Assembly: GCF_008831285.2 (NCBI RefSeq) | Contig: NC_045146.1 | Span: 10,676,972-10,740,971 of the forward strand | Source of the DNA: Nymphaea colorata | Taxonomy: Eukaryota; Streptophyta; Magnoliopsida; Nymphaeales; Nymphaeaceae | DNA: 64,000 nt | Direction: 5' to 3' | Shown: piece after piece, positions 45,720-57,185 of the stretch | Layout: each line of letters opens with the position of its first letter | Numbering within the stretch: position 1 is the first letter of the stretch | Program-made: the position numbers and the translations under genes | Notes under the pieces: generated by a model | Told to the model about the DNA's origin: nothing | Database searches by the model: none | The model's input: the letters and a program-made list of their open reading frames with translations, nothing else

Positions 45720-46245
45720 TGGAAATCATATATTTTGGATTTGACCCATTTGGGTCCAAGTTTGAAATCTAATTTTGTTGAAAATGGTTCAGAAACCCTT
45801 GCGACCTTTTTCCATTAAAGAAAATAGAAGAGCCGGTCTTTTGATGGCCTTGTGAGTTGGCTCCGTCTAAAAGGGGACCCCACTTGAATTTCTCTATATC
45901 TGGATCAAAATTATTTGGATACAGATTTTAAAATATGTTTATTTGCAAATTTGAATTTAATCCAGAATTTCGAATAGAACTTGGATACAAATCTGAAATC
46001 TGGTTTATTTGGATCAAGATATGGCTTGTTAAGTGTAAATCCAGATACAAAATCCAATTTTGTTTAAGTTGAAAACCACTTTATTGAGATATAAAAATTT
46101 ATTGAAAATGTGTCCCTTTTATCATATAATGAGGAAATGGACTTGTCAAATGGATTTGAAAATGGATACAACTTTGAAATCCAGATTTGGATTTTAAAAT
46201 TGAGATTTTGGATTTGAAATCCATTTGAAAATGTTGTTGATGTGG
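45720..46245. repeat. Degenerate short-word field (GGATTTGAAATCC-like)
   Basis: Words such as GGATTTGAAATCC, AAATCCAGAT and TGGATACAAATC recur in both orientations. It resembles the 44330-44900 field in style, with palindromic GGATTTGAAATCC as its core. Confidence 0.6.
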
Positions 46246-46714
46246 TCACAAGTCCACTGGAATCTATTGAAAGAGTGAGCCTTGTACTAAAGAGGCATTA
46301 CTAAAGGAGAACTTAGCCACACATTTACTTCGACCCTCGCGATGCCAACCCAGAAATTCCCAACATCTAGGGTCACACAGATTGACATTCATCACTCATC
46401 TAGGTCGGCTTTAAGTGTTATATCAAAGATATCACCAAAAGAAAGATTTGGATTTCTACCGCCACACAATCCAATAGAAGCATCAGAAAATAAATGATTA
46501 TTTGAACTTTACAAACCACGATGCCCAGCCACCTCAGTGCAAAATCTCAAATATAAAATCCCTAAATTGTGCCTAAATCTCACTCAAGCATAGGTCGAGT
46601 TAACAGACGTAACCACGGTGTATGTTATCCATTTATTGTTCTCCTCTTTTATCGGATTATTAACGAAAGTATTCATAAGGAGAACCATTGGGGCTAAACA
46701 TGCTTAACGATTAA
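46246..46714. other. Unassigned DNA up to the Copia-7 insertion site
   Basis: No gene was recognised. The last five bases ATTAA (46710-46714) are the left target duplication of Copia-7, so this DNA was once contiguous with 58778 onward. Confidence 0.5.
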
Positions 46715-47352
46715 TGTTAACAATTAGTTGTCTATTTAGATAAGAATGTTATCTACCTATCTAGATAAGAATGTTATCACTTAAATTGGGGAGTTATCTT
46801 CAGTTTAAGAAACTGATCGTATTGTTGGAGAGGATATCGATATTTTGTATCTATCCTTATCTCACTATACTTTTTGTACTATAAATATGCCAGAACACAA
46901 CTAATATAGTTCTCCTTCTATTTCATCTTTGTTCTTTGCCACTTACGCCCTATTTGGAGGGAAAAGAAAGAAAAGAAGGTAAGAGAATCGGAAGGGAAAG
47001 GAATGCAATGGAAAGGAAAGGAAAGATGTGATTAAAAAGCTTGTTTGGATAGAAAAGAAAGCAAAGAAAATGAAAGATTAAAATCTTCTTCCGTTTCTTC
47101 TTCTAAACGTGGGTGGGTCCTCATGGGTATTGTGGGCAAAAAAAACTTTTCATCTTCCTTTCCTTACCTATCCCTCTCAATCCCTCTAATTTTGGAGGGA
47201 TTGGATTTACACTAATCTATCATTTTCTTTTCCTCCCCTCGAAGCCAAACACACTTTGTCTCATTCCCTCATTTCTAATTAGCCAACCAAACAAAGGAGG
47301 GATTGCTCAATCCCTCCATTTCCGTCCAACTAAACAGTTAGTTCTGGTATCA
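46715..47352 (+). repeat. 5' LTR of Copia-7, split by a MITE
   Basis: 46715-46945 and 47338-47352 together match 58551-58772. Shared landmarks are TTATCTTCAGTTTAAGAAAC and CTATACTTTTTGTACTATAA. A TATAAATA element is at about 46871. The last bases read TTAGTTCTGGTATCA against TTAGTTCTTATCA in the 3' LTR, so the exact end is ambiguous. Confidence 0.82.
46946..47337. mobile_element. Tourist-like MITE, 392 bp, in the Copia-7 5' LTR
   Basis: It is flanked by TTA on both sides (46943-46945, 47338-47340), the duplication of PIF/Harbinger elements. The ends CGCCCTATTTGGAGGGAAAAG and the inverse of CTGTTTAGTTGGACGGAAATG match at about 13 of 21 positions. It is absent from the 3' LTR, which reads straight through CACTTAGTTCT. 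The start of a long open frame at 47113 lies in this element and is not a gene start. Confidence 0.75.
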
Positions 47353-47933
47353 TGGTGCACCCTCATCGACTGCAAATACTTAGAAATACACCTCAATCAA
47401 GCGAAGCACAAGCAGAATCCAACCATCGTCGTTGAAACGGTGGAAGAACTCCATTTCACAGACGCTAAGAATATGATCTTCTGCATCCGAAAGGATGAGC
47501 TCTCTCAGGCAATTAAAGACATAACATTTAGAAGAATCAATTCCGTGAATCGCAACTTGTCCATTTTATCCTGGTGCAATGGCCTCTGCTGTTTAGCCAA
47601 CTTCGTCTCTTTGGCAGGCCCAAGAAACCTTCAATTCTACCAGATTGTCAATCCAACAACGCGGAGAAGCACAATGCTCCCGAAATCCAGCCTCCAACTG
47701 TCGACGGCGTAATACCAAGTATTTCCCCAACTCTCTACAGATTTGGGAATTATTGCAAACCGAGTTCGATCAAGCTGAAGAACCGCCTATCCTCTGTTGC
47801 GGGAGAACTAGGGAGCTTTGAGACTTACAGCAAGGATGATCCTCGACAGCTTCCCTTTTCTGTCAAAAGATTGGGCCTTTACTCAGTTCTAGTGACGCAT
47901 TCAATCCTTGAATATTCTCAGTTTAATTCTTAA
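47344..47933 (+). pseudogene. F-box protein gene fragment inside Copia-7
   Basis: F-box proteins are substrate adaptors of SCF ubiquitin ligases. The frame from 47344 reads VSWCTLIDCKYLEIHLNQ, matching the end of the plant F-box (VSKSW..LID...F...HL). It continues with WCNGLCCLANFVSLA and NPTTRRSTMLPKS, which matches the CNGL and NP.T....LP blocks of F-box-associated domains. Homology is lost after about 47690 and a frame change follows. The N-terminal half of the F-box is missing: the match begins exactly at the LTR end. It has no promoter or start of its own and is not functional. Confidence 0.75.
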
Positions 47934-48869
47934 TTAGATTATGATCTTGTGTGCTGCCGGTGAGGCATCTGGAGGTTCAGAATACCTGTGAACAAGAAAG
48001 AAGCAGGGCGCAAGACTGAAACAGGGTGTGGGAGTACTCTGCAACCGCCGGCGCATTTCCGGCGATTGATCCCCAAATCTCATCAAGATTGGGTTTTCTT
48101 ACAAATTTCGGTGACGCAATCCAACACTGAAACTATGCTATTTCTCTGTTTGATTCAATTGCGCACCTAATCATATGTTGTTGTTGCTGTGAATGAGAGC
48201 GATTGAGCTCTCAGACGTCGCACGAACAGCAGGCTTTTGTCGGGTAGTTCAGGCTGAGATTGCTGTGGAAGAACTGAGAGCAGGCGAACTTTCTGTCGTT
48301 GCTGCAACCTGTTACAGCGAAGAACTGAACTGCAGCTCAGCTGCACGAAGAAGCGCCACACATCACCTTGATTGATTTGGGAGCAGCAGAGCATGGTCAC
48401 TGAACGTCGACGACTGTCCGACCAAGCCACCCCAATCTCTGTTTTCTGAAATTGGGATACTCGTTAATCTGGTGACATGTTCAACACTTATGCATTGCAT
48501 TGTCCATTAATGTGTTGAATATCCTGCTGTGGATCCGTGAATTCATTTCTGCCCGCAAGCTGTAATTGGAGGGCGAGTTGTTGTAACCGGCCAAGAGTAA
48601 CAACGATACCTCCTGCTGCGCTGATTGCTGAGACACCAACAGCTAGGCTTGGAGGCTGCAGAATCATCCTTGCTGCTGCTGCCCTTCCGCCAAGGGAGCT
48701 CGGCCAGACGAGGAACCGAGGAGCAAGTGGTAATTGCAGCTGCGGTAGAGAAGCAGAAGAATAACCAAGTCCCTCCTCTTAGAAAGCCCCGACCTCTCTA
48801 GGTGCTTGTCCAGTGCATCGTTGATCTGTCTTCGGTCGAGCGGCGATGGTAGCATTAAGCAACCAACAT
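47934..48869 (+). other. GC-richer leader of Copia-7, unassigned
   Basis: This stretch lies between the F-box fragment and gag, and is richer in GC than its surroundings, with CAGC-rich patches. It has no recognisable domain on either strand. It could be the natural leader of the element or more captured host DNA. Confidence 0.4.
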
Positions 48870-51765
48870 GGAGCATTGGAATCATTCTCTCAAGAAGGTG
48901 ATAATCTGTATTATTTACACCACTCGGACAATCTGGGTACGTCTCTCGTTTCTCAACAATTGACTTGAGATAATTATGAAGTTTGGAAACGTGCCATGAC
49001 AATTGCTTTATCAGCCAAAAACAAGTTGTTGCTTTATCAGCCAAAAACAAGTTGGGTTTGGTAGATGGTTCCATTAAAAAGCCTATTGCACCACCATCTC
49101 TAGTTATCACTATGCAAAGATGCAATAATATGGTTTTATCCTGGCTCCTTAACTCTCTTCACAAATCATTGGCATCCACTATAGTATATGCTAAAAATGC
49201 AACTGATGTATGGGAGGACTTAAAAAATAGGTTTTCTCAATCCAATGCCCCATGACTTTATCAAATCCAGCAACAGACCATCAATTGCAAGCAAGGCCAA
49301 TCTTCTATTGGTACATATTTTACACAAATTAAGGCTTTATGGGATGAGTATGATGCTTACGTTACCTTGCCATCTTGCGAGTGTGGGGTGATGAGAAAGG
49401 TTATTGACATTCAGCAACATGATCGATTGACTCAGTTTTTAACTAGTTTGAATGAAAGTTACACAGCTATCCGCAGCCAAATCCTTCTCATGGAGCCTAC
49501 TCCATCAATTTCTAAAGCTTATTCATTATTAATCCAAGAAAAAAAGGCAACGTGAACTTCATATACCTGTTCAATCAAAAAGCATATCTACTGTTGTAAA
49601 AGGGCGAGAACCAACTGCTAACACTCCCCCTCAGGTTGGATCTCTTGGATCTATCAGGCCTCTTCTTGCCTCTCTATTTCGTATCAAGTGGCCTAAAGAC
49701 CAACATTGCCACCATCGAAGCAGGGCCCAGGAATAGGGCTAAGGGTAGAATGAGCCCCAAATGTGAACATTGTGGGTGCCTTGGTCACGTCAAAAGCCAT
49801 TGCTATCATCTGATCAGTTTTCCAAGGAGGGGACCTTCTAATGTGCCACGTCAACAACCTCAAGCGAATTCTGTCGTGACTGATAATGCATTAGTCTTAC
49901 CTAATGACACCAACCACAAGCCCCAAGAGTCACAAGACCCACCTACAACTGTCATGCCTGATCTTTATCGACGATTCATGGAGTTGTGAACAATCAAAAT
50001 CCTAAAGTCAATCTTGCAGGTACTCTCTCATCCCCTCTTGTTTGTTCCATCTCTTCTCAAATGTTGATCCTTGATACAGGGGCTACTCACCATATCGTTA
50101 ATTCCTTAACATCCCTTTTCAATCCTAGTCCTACCATGTCTAATCCTATCAAGCTCCCCGATGGTACCAGTTCACCTGTTACTCATGTTGGTCAGATTCG
50201 TCTCAACCCATATCTTACATTATCTCATGTTCTTTGTGTGCCATCATTTTCCTTTAATCATATATCTGTTTCAAGACTCGTTACAAAAAATAACTGTCAT
50301 GTTACAAAAAATAACTGTCATGTTATCTTTGATAATCACTCTTGTTTCATTCAGGACGTCTCTTGAGGACGACGATTGGGAAGGTAGACTGAAGCATGGA
50401 TTATACATCTTTGAGGGAGAGACACCACTCACTGCTACTACGACCACCAATGAGTCCCATTTATGGCATGTTCGACTTGGCCATCCATCCAATTTACGGT
50501 TAAAATCCCTTTTCAGTTCTCTTAATTTCTCCAATAATGATGAATATTGATCTATATGTCAACTTGCTAAACAGACTCGTTTACCCTTTCCTAATAGTTC
50601 TATATCCACCACTCATGTTTTTCAATTGACTCATTGTGATATTTGGGGAGGTTATAAAACAGCTTCTCTATCAGGTGCACACTATTTTCTTACTATTGTC
50701 TATGATTTCTCTAGATGTATATGGATATATTCATGCGTTATAAATCTGAAATGTGTTTTCTTATTCAAGGTTTTGTCAAAATGGTAGAAAATCAATTTCA
50801 AACTACCATTAAAAAAATTTGAAGTGACAATAGAATTAAATTTTTCTCAAATGATATGAACATGTTCTTACATTCCAAAGGCATAGAAAGGCAACACTCT
50901 TGCGTTGCGACACCCCAACAAAATGGATACGTCGAACGTAAACACAAAGAACTTCTCAACATCACCCGTGCCTTATGTTTTCAAGCCAAATTACCATTAT
51001 GTTTTTGGGGTGAGTGTGTCCTTACCACGGCGTATTTACTCAATAGACTTCCTACTCAGCCCCTACATGGCAAAACTCCTTACAAAATTTTACATGGGCA
51101 TGCTCCAAAATATGAACACATTGAAAGTTTTGGTTGTCTTTGCGACAGTTACAACATTTACAAAACTCACAAGTTTGATGCTAGGGCAATGCATTGCATT
51201 TTCATTGGATATCCCTTTGGCCAAAGTGCTTACAAGTCTATGATCTTGACACTCATGGGATTTTTACTAGTCGTGACGTAAAATTCATTGAAAATGAGTT
51301 TCCTTTTCGCAACATCTCTACCACTGATAGTCAAATTGTTTTACCCCTATTATCACAAGAATCATTTGAGTATGAGTACCCCCAAAAGACCTTCCCACCT
51401 ACCTCCTCTTCACCTGATACTCACCTGCCACCACCCAATGAATCAGCACTACCCAGCCCCATCAGTTCACCATCCCCTACTACTCACCATACACCTTCTC
51501 TAAGACCTTAAACCAGGCAGCACATGACTGATTATCACTGCTTCTTATCGACTCAACCCACATCATCCAACTCGTCTATGACTTCTAGCGGAACAAGGTA
51601 TCCATTACATCACTTCTTCCATCTTGATAACTTTTTCCCTCGTCATCAAGCTTTCATTGCCTCTGTACTTAGCCACCATGAACCTGCCACCTTTTATGAC
51701 GCCATGCAACATCAAGAATGGCAGGATGCTATGGCTGCTGAAATACGTGCAATCGAGGAAAACTC
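48870..51765 (+). pseudogene. Copia-7 gag to RT start, degraded
   Basis: Gag begins about 48870 (LYYLHHSDNLGTSLVSQQLT, stop, DNYEVWKRAMTIALSAKNKL). The knuckle CEHCGCLGHVKSHC is at about 49762-49803. The protease ILDTGATHHIVNS at about 50068 keeps its Asp. GAG-pre-integrase reads LWHVRLGHPSNLRLKSL at about 50463. Integrase core pieces lie at about 50600-51050 and end with TPQQNGYVERKHKE. RT starts near 51700 (QEWQDAMAAEIRAIEENS) and is cut at 51765 by Copia-6. A 26-bp tandem duplication near 49004-49055 shifts the gag frame; a 21-bp in-frame one lies at 50281-50322. Confidence 0.87.
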
Positions 51766-52273
51766 TGTAAATCAGGCCCAAATTCGAGAATACAAATGCT
51801 TCAAGAGATACACTCTTGAAGATCCCAACAACTTCAATAGATAATGCAAAGCCAAACCTCAAACTTGAGGAGAAGATACCAAATATATTAATTTCAAGAG
51901 AAGAATACACAAGAGAGGCCAAAAAGCCTTAAAAGAACAAAGGTCCCAAGTGCCCTATTTATAGAGGAAGTATATAAGAAAGGAGGAAGAAAAGAGGAAG
52001 AGGAAATGGCTGTTGGGGCTCCCAACGGCTAGATTTCTAGCCGTTGGGAACTCCCAACAGCTACTTCCTTTCATAATAAGAAAAAGGAAAAGAAAAAGGT
52101 TTAGAAAAAGGCATGAAAAATAAAGACAAAATAAATACAAAAAGTTACAAAAAGTCCTATGCATACACACATACATTTATATATACAAATCATACATCAA
52201 ACTGCTAGGAGTTTAAGATATATGATAGTAGATACAAAAACATGTATGTATACTTACATTATAAATTCTAACA
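51766..52273 (-). repeat. 3' LTR of Copia-6, 508 bp
   Basis: It begins TGTTAGAATTTATAATG on the minus strand and ends GGCCTGATTTACA. A TATA box (TATAAATA on the minus strand) is at 51958-51965. Upstream of it lies a nested palindrome at 52010-52061 (see regulatory entry). Confidence 0.96.
52010..52061 (-). promoter_or_regulatory. Nested palindrome upstream of the Copia-6 TATA box
   Basis: An inner perfect 13-bp stem, CCCAACGGCTAGA (52021-52033) and TCTAGCCGTTGGG (52036-52048), has a TT loop. An outer 9-bp stem GCTGTTGGG/CCCAACAGC encloses it. It lies 45-96 bp upstream of the TATA box and is repeated in the other LTR (56922-56973). CCGTTG and CAACGG resemble Myb-type binding sites; the enhancer role is inferred. 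Confidence 0.65.
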
Positions 52274-52286
52274 CCCCCCCTCAAAC

Positions 52287-54477
52287 TTACGGTGTAATCA
52301 CCGAAAGCTTGCCAAGAAGAAACTGGAATCTTGCGGAAGCCAGTGCTTTGGTGAAGAAATCTCCAAGTTGATATTCAGAAGGGACAAAAGATAGATCAAT
52401 TGTTCGGCTAAGATATTCCTCTCTCACATAGTGACAATCCATTTCAATATGTTTTGTCCTTTCATGAAAAGTGTGATTGCTAGCAATATAGATGGCACTT
52501 TTGTTGTCGCAGCAGAGCTTGGTGGCGTCATTGAGGTCAATTCCAATGTCCTTCAATAAGCTTTTCAACCATACAATCTCCATGGTGGTGGTAGCCATTG
52601 CACGATACTCTGCTTCAGTTGAAGATAAAGAGACTTTATGTTGTTTTTTGCATCTCCATGAAATGAGAGAGTCACCTAGAAAAACACAAAAACCGGTGGT
52701 GGAATGCCTATTATTAGGATCTCCACCCCAATCAGCATCAGTATAAGCAATCATATTCAAGTTTGATGAGGATGATAGAAAAAGTCCCTTAGTGATAGTG
52801 TGTTTGACATATCGAACAATCCTCAATGCAGCTCCCATGTGTAATGAAGTGGGTCTTTGTTGAAACTGACTTATAACATGTACAACATGTGATATGTCAG
52901 GCCTTGTGATGGATAAATATGTGAGAGCTCCCACCAATTGACGAAAGGGGGTGGGATTCTCTAGAATTTCTCCATCATCAATCTTCATCTTTACTCCTAA
53001 AGCTTCAGGAGTGTCCACTACCTTGTCATCAGTGATTCCTGATCTGCTTATAATGTTATTGGCAAACTTCATTTGTGAGAGCAAATATCCTCTTCTACTA
53101 TAAGCAACTTCAATACCAAGGAAATATGTTAGTTTACCCAAATCAGTCATTTCAAATTCATTCTTAAGGAAAGTCTTTACCTGCATAATTCCGTTGGCAT
53201 CATTACCTGTAATAATCATATCATCTACATATAAAAGCAACACAATTGTACCTATAGTTGTGTTTTTAACAAACATAGCTGTGTCAGAAAAACATGATTT
53301 AAAACCTTGTTTAAACATAACATTGCTAAACATATCAAACCAAGCTTTTGGAGCTTGTTTCAAACCATACAATGCCTTTCTGAGATAAAGAACTTTGCCT
53401 TTAGGTACATCTAGCCCAGGGGGTGAGTCCATGTATACCTCCTCATTTAAGTAACCATTCAAAAAAGCATTTTTGACATCCAATTAATATATGGACCATT
53501 GTTTAATAGAAGCAACAGCAATAAGAGCTCTAACAGAGGTCATACGAGCGACAGGGGCAAAAGTTTCTTCGTAATCAATCTCATATTCTTGGGCATATCC
53601 TTTGGCAACAAGTCTAGCTTTATACCTTTCAATAGATCCATCACTTCTAGTTTTGATTTTGTAAACCCACCTACATCCTATTGTCTTTTTCCCGATAGGA
53701 AGAGACACAATGTCCCAAGTTTTATTATCATCAAGGGCTTTAAGTTCATTGTTCATGGCTTCAACCCAAAGTGGGTTAGTTTTGGCTTCAACATAGGATG
53801 AAGGTTCATCAAGAGAGTGAATAGCTAATAAGCAAGCTCTATGTTTTGGAGAAAAAGACTCGTAGGAGACAAATTTTTGAGGTGGATGAATATATCTTTC
53901 AGATCTCCTAAGAGTAGGTTGAGAATCTTGGATGTTTTGTTGAGACCTTCTCTCATAAACTATTACATCCCTTGGTGGTGGTCTATTAAAAGAAGTGCTA
54001 TCAACCTCATTTAGAGCATCATCATATGAAGAGTGCAAAACATCATCATCATCATTATCATAATCATCATCTTTTATCCATAAAAAGGAATATTCATCTT
54101 CATGCTTGGGTTTATTTTCATTAAAGCCATTTTCTTCTTCTAAAAAAATCACATTTCTAGAAACATAGACCTTATCTTTTTCAATATTATAGCATATATA
54201 TCCTTTTTGAGTTTCGGAATAGCCAATAAAGACACATTGAATAGCCCTAGATGAAAGTTTATCATTTTTGTCATTTAAAATGTAACATTTGCAACCAAAG
54301 ACTTTGAATCTTTTATAAATTGGCTCCAAATTAAAAAGTTTTTGAAAAGGTGAAATATTTTCTAAAATTTTAGAGGGCATTCTATTAATCAAGTAAATGG
54401 ATGTAAGAATTGCTTCAGCCCAAAAATTTTTTGGAACATTTTTTGATATAAGGAGAGCTCTTGTTGTTTCAAGAATG
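52287..54477 (-). pseudogene. Copia-6 integrase end, reverse transcriptase and RNase H
   Basis: After a 1-bp frameshift near 54478 the frame runs to 52287 with a single TAA stop at 53484-53486, where Gln is expected before LDVKNAFLNG. It contains the integrase C-terminus (FKVFGCKCYILNDKNDKLSS), an acidic hinge (DDDYDNDDDDVLHSS), the RT start (NPLWVEAMNNELKALDDNKT), and the RT active site YVDDMIITG about 85 residues after the stop. RNase H reads [16 protein letters not shown] and [17 protein letters not shown]. It ends LGKLSVITP just before the polypurine tract. Catalytic residues are intact. Confidence 0.94.
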
Positions 54478-56373
54478 TCTATGTTTTCTTTCGGCGATTC
54501 CGTTTTGTTGGGGGGTTTTGGGACAAGACTTTTGGTGTATAACTCCCTTTTCCTTTAGGAATTCTTCGAATTCATTGGAAATGAATTCTCCTCCGGAATC
54601 ACTTCTAAAAATTTTAAGGTTTGCATCAAATTGAGTTTTGATCATGTTGTAAAAGTTTTTGAAATTCAAAAAGACTTCCGATTTGCGTTTAAGAAAGTAA
54701 ACCCAAGCATAACGAGAGAAATCATCTACAAAAATGACATAATAAAGTAAACCACCTTTAGACATAATAGGAGCGGGACCCCATACATCCGAATGCACTA
54801 ATTCAAAAGGTGCTTTCGCAACAAAATTTCTATTTCCAAAAGGTAAAGCCTTAATTTTGGCTTTAATACAATCATCACATGAGATCATTTCTTTACATTT
54901 CTCTTCCAAAAAAGGGATACAAGACATTTTTCCTAAACTTGAATGTCCAAGTCTTTGATGCCAAATTTGGATGTCACTCTTCTTGACTACATTGCAAGTT
55001 GGGTTGGAAAGATCCAAATAATCAACATAGTAGAGATCATCTTTCTTAGAACCTTCCCCAATCGTCTTCTTGGGAAGATGGTCCTGTATCAAAAATTTAT
55101 TTTGTGAGAAGACAATATCACATCCATGATTTGTTATTTCAGAAACCGACAAGAGATTTAAGTTAAGTTTGGGAATGAATCTAACTTTTGGTATTTTGAA
55201 AACTTTTGAATCAAAATTTTGATCAATATTCCCAACACATCTGATTTCAAGAGGAGTTCCATCGGCGGTTTTAACAAAAGGGCACGATTCCTCCTTAGTG
55301 CATTCGGTAAGTAATGAACTACAAGGGGTCATATGAAAAGAAGCTCCAGAATCAAGAATCCAAGAGTACTTACTTGAAGATGTAGATGCTATCGTTGCTC
55401 CGGAAGTTGGAGAAGTCCCTTTCCCTTTGAGTAGTGGTTGAAGAGCATCAATAAGCTTGTCTACGTCAAATCGATTGCTTTCTTCATACATTGTCCCAGC
55501 CACACTTGTCTTTTTGTCAAATCTCCTCAATTTAGGACACCTAGGTTTAGTGTGTCCTTCTTCTTGACAATGGAAACATATAATCTTCTTGTTGCCATTA
55601 TTCTCATAATTTCGATTAAAATGAGGAGGTCTATAAGTTCTCATATGAGCGCCGGGTCTTGAAGTAGCAAGAACACTTTCACTCTTTTCTTTACAAAAAT
55701 TGAGTCTATTCTCCTCCATTTGAAGCTCGGCTGTGGCTTCATTCATAGATGGCACCTTATGTCTATGAAGCAAGGAAGTTTTGACTCCATCATATTCCGG
55801 TCTAAGACCAAGAATGAATTTATAAAATTTTTCCCTTTGGATTTGTTTTTCCCTCACTCCAATGTCTCTTGGATCATACCATTCAGGTTCAAATAGGGCA
55901 AGTTCGTCCCATAATTGCTCCATTTCTCCAACGTATTGCTTAATGGACTTATCCCCTTGTTGGAGACTTGCAATCTTCATTTGAAGATTGCACATGTAAG
56001 CCACATCTTTCATAGTGTGGGTTTTCTTGAGGAAATCCCAAGCATCATGAGCAAAATTATGTTTTGCTATTTGGCCCATAGTCGTAGTATCAACACAAGC
56101 AATAATCCAAGTGATAATCTTGTGATGTCCTATCTTCCACTCTTCCCATTTTCTCTCGTATTCACTCATGACCTTGTCTTTTTCCACTCCATCTAGTTCT
56201 TGGGCTTTACCATCTATGGTTTTGGTTAGGACTAATTGAGGTTCACTTTTAGATCCATCAACAAGTCCCCATAAGCCTTTACTTCTAATGAAATGTTCCA
56301 TAGTTTTTGCCCAAGAAACATAGTTTGATGAAGTAAGTTTAGGGAGAGGAGTAGAAGAATTTCTTTCATCCAT
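54469..56373 (-). pseudogene. Copia-6 gag, protease and integrase core
   Basis: The long minus-strand frame opens at 56469, but the likely start is the Met at 56373 (MDERNSSTPLPKLTSSNYVS), which begins conserved gag. Numbering from 56469: gag to about 290, CCHC knuckle 298-311 (CFHCQEEGHTKPRC), protease Asp373 (ILDSGAS), HHCC finger His504/His509/Cys531/Cys534, and integrase catalytic Asp561, Asp624 and Glu660. The frame stops just after AERKHRH at a 1-bp deletion relative to the expected frame, near 54478. All signature residues are present, so the frameshift is the only visible lesion in this half. Confidence 0.95.
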
Positions 56374-56662
56374 AATGTGTACCTTGTAGAGGAGACGTTG
56401 AGGTAGTGCTAGGATGAAAAACAGCCACAAAAAAAAAAGAAGCTTTTGATGTGCCAAAAACTGCTTCAATCTTCACCTCAAGGAAGCTTGATCCCGTCAC
56501 AAATATCACCAAAAGAGGTCAGCAAACAAAACCCTCTTGTGTTTGTGTTAAATCACAGCCGACAATACATCGAACACTTGGAGTGCTTCACAGCTCCAAA
56601 GAAAGAGTAATAGCTAAATCTTCAAGTCTTGAAAAAAAAACAGCACGACAAAGAGCCACAAC

Positions 56663-56677
56663 CTGGCTCTGATACCA
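56663..56677 (-). other. Copia-6 primer binding site (initiator Met-tRNA)
   Basis: The minus strand reads TGGTATCAGAGCCAG directly inside the 5' LTR edge at 56678. Confidence 0.94.
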
Positions 56678-57185
56678 TGTAAATCAGGCCCAAATTCGAG
56701 AATACAAATGCTTCAAGAGATACACTCTTGAAGATCCCAACAACTTCAATAGATAATGCAAAGCCAAACCTCAAACTTGAGGAGAAGATACCAAATATAT
56801 TAATCTCAAGAGAAGAATACACAAGAGAGGCCAAAAAGCCTTAAAAGAACAAAGGTCCCAAGTGCCCTATTTATAGAGGAAGTATATAAGAAAGGAGGAA
56901 GAAAAGAGGAAGAGGAAGTGGCTGTTGGGGCTCCCAACGGCTAGATTTCTAGCCGTTGGGAACTCCCAACAGCTACTTCCTTTCATAATAAGAAAAAGGA
57001 AAAGAAAAAGGTTTAGAAAAAGGCATGAAAAATAAAGACAAAATAAATACAAAAAGTTACAAAAAGTCCTATGCATACACACATACATTTATATATACAA
57101 ATCATACATCAAACTGCTAGGAGTTTAAGATATATGATAGTAGATACAAAAACATGTATGTATACTTACATTATAAATTCTAACA
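56678..57185 (-). repeat. 5' LTR of Copia-6, 508 bp
   Basis: It is identical in length to 51766-52273. The differences I see are at about 51888/56800 (T/C) and about 52008/56920 (A/G). It carries the same TATA box and nested palindrome and is flanked on the right by AACTC. Confidence 0.97.

Larger units (their letters stand above)
51766..57185 (-). mobile_element. Copia-6, recent full-length insertion, 5,420 bp
   Basis: Both LTRs are 508 bp (51766-52273 and 56678-57185) and I count only two differences between them. Exact target duplications AACTC lie at 51761-51765 and 57186-57190. The primer site, polypurine tract (AGTTTGAGGGGGGG before 52273 on the minus strand) and all domains are present. 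The polyprotein has one frameshift and one stop, so despite its youth it cannot make complete Gag-Pol. Nearest relative in the window is Copia-5. Confidence 0.97.

Noticed and set aside
47113-47343. N-terminal part of a 199-residue frame before the F-box homology
   Set aside because: It lies in the MITE and the LTR remnant, so it is a chance in-frame extension and not an F-box N-terminus.
48664-49125. 153-residue minus-strand frame
   Set aside because: It is antisense to Copia-7 gag and its leader; the mirrored gag motifs explain it.
51605-51922. Minus-strand frames inside the Copia-6 LTRs (also 51955-52176, 56622-57088)
   Set aside because: They occur identically in both LTRs, overlap promoter and leader sequence, and have no known domain.
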